A stretch of DNA of 64,000 bases from NCBI RefSeq assembly GCF_002284565.1, contig NZ_NPKI01000002.1, positions 62,001-126,000 on the forward strand, written 5' to 3'. The notes below the pieces were generated by a model. That model saw only the letters and a list, made by a program, of their open reading frames with translations. It made no database searches and had not been told where the DNA came from. A program made the position numbers and the translations under genes. Below, one piece after another: positions 59,858 to 64,000 of this stretch (position 1 is its first letter; each line of letters begins with the position of its first letter). Source of the stretch: Mesorhizobium mediterraneum. GTDB taxonomy: Bacteria; Pseudomonadota; Alphaproteobacteria; Rhizobiales; Rhizobiaceae.

Positions 59858-60502
59858 TCAGCGCACGATGCGCTCGGTCCACGCCTTCACCGCATCGGCC
59901 ACGGTCCTCAGATGATCGGCAGTGGAGAAGCCGGAGATGCTCTTGCGCGGCTTGAGATCGTGGTCGCCGTCTTCCAGCCACAGCATCTCGATGCGGTCGG
60001 AAAGATCGTAGGTCGCGACCTCGTCCGGCGTTCCGAACTCGTCGCGTGTGCCTTGGCAGATTAGTGTTGGCGTCTTCAGCCCTGCGAGATGTTTTGTCCG
60101 CAACTGCGTCGGCTTGGCCGGCGGATGGAAAGGGTAGCCCAGGCAGAGCAGCCCGGCGATCTTGCCTTCGGCGAACGTTTCGTCGGCGATCATCGAGGCG
60201 ACGCGTCCGCCCATCGACTTGCCGCCGATGATGAGCGGCCCCTTCACGCCCTTCGCCCTGAGGTCGGCGATCGCCTTAATGTATTCCGGGTTCACCGTCT
60301 CGGCGCGCGGCGGCGGCTTGCGGTGGCCGTAGCGGCGGGCCGCCATGTAGTGGAATTCAAAGCGCGCGACGCGGAAGCCGGCCTCGGCCAGCGCTTTTGC
60401 CGTGGCGGTCATCGAGGCCGAATCCATCGGCGCCCCGGCGCCATGGGCGAGCAGGATGGTGACGGGGGCGGTGTCGGGGCCGTCGAAGAGGAAGGTGGTC
60501 AT
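59858..60502 (-). CDS. Alpha/beta hydrolase, Tex30/KANL3-like
   Basis: 214 residues with LLAHGAGAPMDSASM (oxyanion part), nucleophile elbow GGKSMGGRVASMIA, and a late acid-His part (CQGTRDEFGTP; LEDGDHDLKPRK). These belong to the dienelactone-hydrolase-like group; substrate unknown. The ATG at 60502 follows a purine-rich region. It lies upstream of the exonuclease gene and downstream of a palindromic repeat. Confidence 0.82.
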   Translation of the reverse strand: MTTFLFDGPDTAPVTILLAHGAGAPMDSASMTATAKALAEAGFRVARFEFHYMAARRYGHRKPPPRAETVNPEYIKAIADLRAKGVKGPLIIGGKSMGGRVASMIADETFAEGKIAGLLCLGYPFHPPAKPTQLRTKHLAGLKTPTLICQGTRDEFGTPDEVATYDLSDRIEMLWLEDGDHDLKPRKSISGFSTADHLRTVADAVKAWTERIVR

Positions 60503-60522
60503 TGGAACTCCAACGTTGACGA

Positions 60523-60673
60523 CCCCTTCTCCCCTTGTGGGAGAAGGTGGCCGAGCGAAGCTCGGTCGGATGAGGGGTGTTGGACGGAATACCAACGTCT
60601 CATTTCTTCCAGCACCCCTCATCCGTCTCGGCGCCAATGCGCCGATCCACCTTCTCCCACAAGGGGAGAAGGG
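60523..60673. repeat. Palindromic intergenic repeat, type B
   Basis: This is the same unit as at 9566. Outer arms CCCCTTCTCCCCTTGTGGGAG and CTCCCACAAGGGGAGAAGGG pair, as do inner GATGAGGGGTGTT and AGCACCCCTCATC with a small mismatch. It separates the ligD-ku-TPR operon from the hydrolase gene. Confidence 0.88.
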
Positions 60674-60685
60674 AGCGCCATCGCC

Positions 60686-61780
60686 TCACCCCGCCGATTT
60701 CTGCGCCAGCTGCAAATCGACGAACTGTATCCCCTTGGCCGCCATGCGTGCCCATTCGGAGCTGGCGTCGAGCTCGAGGTAGCGCGACCAGTTCCGCCGT
60801 GCCTCGGCAAGGTTGCCGGCGTCGAACTCCAGCCGGGCAAGATTAAACACCGCATCGGCATAATTGGCATCGAGCGCGATCGCCTTTTGCAGATGCCGGC
60901 GCGCGGAGGCCTCGCGGCTTTGGTCGCTCATCAGCCCGGCCAAATTGAACCATGCCTCGACAAAACCGGGATCACATTTGATGGCGCGGGCATAGTCATG
61001 CGCCGCCTCGGCTGCGCGTCCAACGGCGCGCAGGCAGTTGGCGCGGTTGAAGGCGGCAATCGCATCGCTCGGGTCGATGGCTAGGCAGCGCTGGTAGAGT
61101 GCCGCCGCCTGCTCGTGGTGTTCAGCCTCTTCCGCCGCTTCGGCGTCGGCGAACAATTCTTCCAGCGTGTCGTCATCCGGCGACCCCAGATCGAACAGCA
61201 ATTGGCCGTCCAGTTCACTCTGGCCGCCCTCGAGATAGATCGCGTCTGCGCGCCCATGCTGCGAGCCGACATTGAGTGACTTGGCGGTGAGCGAGGCGAC
61301 CGGGCCGGAGCGGTGCACGGAGCGCGCGATCGCCCCCCACGAAGCGCCGCCAGCAACCAGCCCGGCATATTTGCGGGCGAGGATCAGGTCGCGAAACGAA
61401 TAGGGTTCGCCATCATGCTCGAAGGCGTCGAAAAGCGACAACAGGTCAAGGTCGGATGCGGCCAGCCGTGACTGGTCGAGAAGCGACTGCCGCGACAGGG
61501 CCGAGGCCTCCGGCGCCTTCATCAGCCCGAGCAGGCGCAAAAAGCCGTTCTCGCTGATCAGCTTACGGCCGGTCGCGCGCTCGGCCGCGACGCGGCGCTC
61601 GATCTCGGCGTCCCCGGCCTTGGCGAGATAAATGCGGCCGAACACAACATGGCTGGTGCGCCTGGTGACGCCGCGCCGCAACTGGCCCTGCTGACGCTCG
61701 ACCTCACGCGCCGCCAGCCGAAGCGGAAACGCCGCCAGCGCGCCGACGACGCCGAAGATGCCGCCGGCGGGGACCGTCAC
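60686..61780 (-). CDS. BRCT-like / MerR-like HTH / TPR protein in the NHEJ operon
   Basis: 364 residues. The N-terminal about 80 residues include TSHVVFGR and GRKLISENGFLRLLG, a pattern like a BRCT half. Residues about 95-160 (YSFRDLILARKYAGLVAGGA) resemble a MerR-type helix-turn-helix. From about 205 to the end there are at least four TPR units (AAALYQRCLAIDPSDAIAAF; DYARAIKCDPGFVEAWFNLA). The start overlaps the ku stop by 4 bases, so it is translated with Ku. A role in end-joining is likely but not proven. Confidence 0.75.
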   Translation of the reverse strand: MTVPAGGIFGVVGALAAFPLRLAAREVERQQGQLRRGVTRRTSHVVFGRIYLAKAGDAEIERRVAAERATGRKLISENGFLRLLGLMKAPEASALSRQSLLDQSRLAASDLDLLSLFDAFEHDGEPYSFRDLILARKYAGLVAGGASWGAIARSVHRSGPVASLTAKSLNVGSQHGRADAIYLEGGQSELDGQLLFDLGSPDDDTLEELFADAEAAEEAEHHEQAAALYQRCLAIDPSDAIAAFNRANCLRAVGRAAEAAHDYARAIKCDPGFVEAWFNLAGLMSDQSREASARRHLQKAIALDANYADAVFNLARLEFDAGNLAEARRNWSRYLELDASSEWARMAAKGIQFVDLQLAQKSAG

Positions 61781-62688
61781 GCCTTGCTCTTGCCGACGGC
61801 CTTCAGCAGATTGGCCTTTAGCGGATTTTCCTTGGCAGCACCGCCTGCTGCCGCCTTCTTGGCCGCGGGCTTCGCCGCCTCATCGGCCTTGCTCTTCGAC
61901 TTGGCGGGCGGCTTGGCCGATTGCGACAGGCTCGCCTTCAGCGCATCCATCAGATTGATGACATTGCCCCGTTCGGGCGCAGCCGCGATGATCGGCTTGT
62001 GGCCCTTGAGCTTCTCGCGGATCATCGCCATCAGCGCGATCTCGTAGCGGTCCTCGTAATTCTTCGGATCGAAGGTGGTTTCCTTCTGCTTGATCAGCGC
62101 TTCGGCGAGCTGCAGCATTTCCGGGTCGGGCTTGCCGGCCGGGATGTTGCCAAAATATTCAGCCGTGCCGCGCACTTCATTCGGGTTCCTCAAGGTGCAG
62201 ACGAACATGCCATTCTCGCGTGCGCCGATCATCACCACGCGCTCGCGGCTGGACAGCACCAGGCGGGCGATCGCCAGCTTGCCGGATTGGCGCATGGCCT
62301 CGCGCAGCACCGCGAAGGTTTCCTCGGCCATCGCGCCATCGGGTGCCAGGTAATAGGGCGCGTCCTGATAGATCACGTCGACTTCGCCCTCGTCGACAAA
62401 GGCCTCGATGTTCATCGTATGATTGGATTCGATGCGCACCGCGTCGAGATCGGTATCATCGATGATGATGTACTGCTTGTCCTCGTACTCGTAGCCCTTG
62501 ACCAGGTCCGAGCGCTCGACCAGCCCGAGCTCGGGATCGACCGGCTTCATGTTGATGCGGTTGTGCGTCTTCTTGTGCAACTGGTTGAAGCTGATGCGCT
62601 CGCTGGCACTGGTGGCCGGATAGAGCCGGACCGGACAGCTGACGAGGCTGAGCTTGAGGTAACCTTTCCAACTTGCCCTGGGCGCCAT
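61777..62688 (-). CDS. ku: Non-homologous end-joining protein Ku
   Basis: 303 residues with the bacterial Ku core: ASWKGYLKLSLVSCPVRLYP, NMKPVDPELGLVERSDLVKG, and VVMIGARENGMFVCTLRNPN. It ends in a Lys/Ala-rich C-terminal tail (AKPPAKSKSKADEAAKPAAK) that contacts DNA and ligase. It binds DNA ends and recruits LigD. ligD lies 90 bases upstream on the same strand and the TPR protein overlaps the 3' end, so the three form one operon. Confidence 0.95.
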   Translation of the reverse strand: MAPRASWKGYLKLSLVSCPVRLYPATSASERISFNQLHKKTHNRINMKPVDPELGLVERSDLVKGYEYEDKQYIIIDDTDLDAVRIESNHTMNIEAFVDEGEVDVIYQDAPYYLAPDGAMAEETFAVLREAMRQSGKLAIARLVLSSRERVVMIGARENGMFVCTLRNPNEVRGTAEYFGNIPAGKPDPEMLQLAEALIKQKETTFDPKNYEDRYEIALMAMIREKLKGHKPIIAAAPERGNVINLMDALKASLSQSAKPPAKSKSKADEAAKPAAKKAAAGGAAKENPLKANLLKAVGKSKA

Positions 62689-62778
62689 GAATTCTCTCCT
62701 ACGCGGCCGTGCACTGTCGAACTGTTTGCAGCGCTTCGTCCGGAGGACGAACGGTGCTGCGGAAATCCTACATCCCAC

Positions 62779-64000
62779 CTACAATACCGGCAAATCCCTA
62801 GCGAAATCTTCCATGTCGGCCCAGGGATCGCCGGAGGTGGCCAGAAGGCCCGGCAGGGAAGAATAATTCAAATCCTGCGGAGCGTCGATGGATTCCAGAT
62901 CGGACCAGCTCACCGGCGTCGAAGCCGGCAGGTTGGTGCGGGCGCGCAGCGAGTAAGGTGCCGCCGAAGTATGGCCGCGCGCATTGCGGTGATAGTCGAT
63001 GAATATGCGCCGCTTGCGGTTGTCCTTGCCCATGGTGGTGGTGAAGGTGTCGGGCGCGGAGACGGCCAATGCCGAGGAAATGGCGCTGGTCGCCTGGTGC
63101 AGCTTCTTCCAGTTCTGTTTTTGCGTCACCGGCACGGTGATATGGATGCCCTTGCCGCCCGAGGTTTTCGCGAACGGCACTAGCCCCATCGCCTCCAGCT
63201 CGCCCTTGATATGCACTGCCGCCTCGACCACCTCGCGCCAGGCGATGCCCTCGCCCGGATCGAGGTCGAAAACGATCAGGTCGGGCTTGTCGAGCCGCGT
63301 GCGGTGGGTGCCCCAGGTGTGGAACTCGACGACGCCGAACTGCGCCAGCGCCAGATAGCCCTTGGCGCCCTCGACCGACAGATAGGACTTGGTCTCGCCC
63401 TCGGAATTGGTCGCCTCGAATGTGACGACCGAAGGCGGCATGCCGGTGAAGGCATGGCGCTGGAAGAAACAGTCCTGCGGCTTGCCGGTCGGGCAGCGCA
63501 CCAGCGACACCGGGCGGCCGAGAATATGCGGCAGCATGAAGTCGCCGACCAGCGCGTAGTAGACGGCGATATCGAGCTTGGTCGGTCCGGTCTTGCCGAA
63601 TAGCCGCCGCGTCGGGTTGGTCACCCAGATCGTTGCAAGGTCGGCCTCGGCGATCAGCCGCTTGCGCTTGGCCGACACCGGCGTCGACAGGCCGACATCC
63701 CTGAGCCCGCGGAACACGGCATGGCGCAGCGCATTGTCTGCCGTGCGGTTGGCATAGTGGATGCGGGCCGACAGCAGCGGCCGCACCCATTTCATCTCGC
63801 GCATGATCTCGCGCGGAACCCCTTCGGGCGCCGACGCACCGGTGCGCAGCGGCTCCAGCCGGGCCAACAATTCGCCTGCTGTCGCGGCATCGAAGCCGGT
63901 GCCGACCTTGCCGCGATAATGCAATTCGCCGTCCTCGAATTCGGCCATGCCGAGCGCCGCCAGCCCCTCGGCCGCGTCGGAGGTGGTGTAGCCGGCGATG
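62779..64000 (-). CDS. ligD: DNA ligase D, C-terminal part (runs off the right edge)
   Basis: About 407 residues are visible. The N-terminal visible part is the end of the ligase OB-fold (LARLEPLRTGASAPEGV, EMKWVRPLLSARIHYANRTA). A polymerase (POL/primase-type) domain follows, with LDIAVYYALVGDFMLPHILG, the metal-binding pair VFDLDPGEGIAW, and KTSGGKGIHITVPVTQ. LigD seals and fills broken ends with Ku. The nuclease and ligase N-terminal parts lie beyond the window. Confidence 0.93.
   Translation of the reverse strand, partial: IAGYTTSDAAEGLAALGMAEFEDGELHYRGKVGTGFDAATAGELLARLEPLRTGASAPEGVPREIMREMKWVRPLLSARIHYANRTADNALRHAVFRGLRDVGLSTPVSAKRKRLIAEADLATIWVTNPTRRLFGKTGPTKLDIAVYYALVGDFMLPHILGRPVSLVRCPTGKPQDCFFQRHAFTGMPPSVVTFEATNSEGETKSYLSVEGAKGYLALAQFGVVEFHTWGTHRTRLDKPDLIVFDLDPGEGIAWREVVEAAVHIKGELEAMGLVPFAKTSGGKGIHITVPVTQKQNWKKLHQATSAISSALAVSAPDTFTTTMGKDNRKRRIFIDYHRNARGHTSAAPYSLRARTNLPASTPVSWSDLESIDAPQDLNYSSLPGLLATSGDPWADMEDFARDLPVL

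Overview
The window looks like chromosome of an alphaproteobacterium of the order Hyphomicrobiales (Rhizobiales), most likely Mesorhizobium or a close relative. The evidence is the high GC content, the rhizobial-type small proteins (SyrA/ExoX-like, DUF1127, DUF2934, DUF3606, BA14K), a minCDE operon, an NHEJ ligD-ku operon, and many copies of a CTCCCCC...GGGGGAG palindromic intergenic repeat. The genus is inferred from gene content and not proven.

Positions 1 to about 19.4 kb hold part of a podovirus-type prophage (BPP-1/T7-like virion module) transcribed on the minus strand. In transcription order it has a small-terminase-like gene and a large terminase broken in two around a host palindromic repeat. 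Next come a second copy of a large internal virion protein, two tandem small AT-rich membrane proteins, a gp13-like protein and the portal. These are followed by a Bbp19-like protein, a head protein, scaffold, major capsid, two tail tubular/stabilization proteins, a coiled-coil protein, a gp14-like core protein, and the first copy of the internal virion protein, which runs off the left edge. Two plus-strand genes, a glycine-zipper lipoprotein and a SAM methyltransferase, sit inside as probable morons. No integrase, lysis gene or repressor is visible.

Positions 19.4 to 25.7 kb are a patchwork of small hypothetical genes. They include DoxX, a tryptophan-2,3-dioxygenase-like gene divergent from an Lrp/AsnC regulator, a CCHC zinc-knuckle mini-protein, a tRNA-Gln(UUG) and two DUF3606 genes. 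Positions 25.8 to 41.9 kb are ordinary chromosome: a PAS-PAS-GGDEF-EAL protein, formate dehydrogenase, a YdeI-like protein, a tautomerase-SDR pair with a divergent LysR, a second SDR and LysR, a degenerate HtrA-like protein, a YghU-type glutathione transferase, a sulfotransferase, an RhtA-like exporter, and minCDE.

Positions 42 to 54.8 kb are accessory and scarred. They hold an SRAP (YedK/HMCES-like) gene, a divergent small-gene pair with a GTTC-N7-GTTC LexA-type box, a GNAT pseudogene, a Crp/Fnr regulator, an orphan mobile-mystery-A-type HTH gene, and BA14K and DUF2934 genes. A KamA/EpmB-like radical SAM enzyme, an MscS channel, a small methyltransferase and an ABC-F ATPase follow. Several genes in the window have a decayed second copy of only their 3' end nearby (kamA, the ABC-F gene, the sulfotransferase and a 101-residue rhizobial gene). 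For kamA and the ABC-F gene these copies bracket small gene cassettes.

Positions 54.9 to 64 kb carry an exported small protein with a possible EcfG promoter, a large amidase, a WD40 protein, exonuclease III and an alpha/beta hydrolase. The window ends with the operon ligD-ku-(BRCT/HTH/TPR protein), with ligD running off the right edge.
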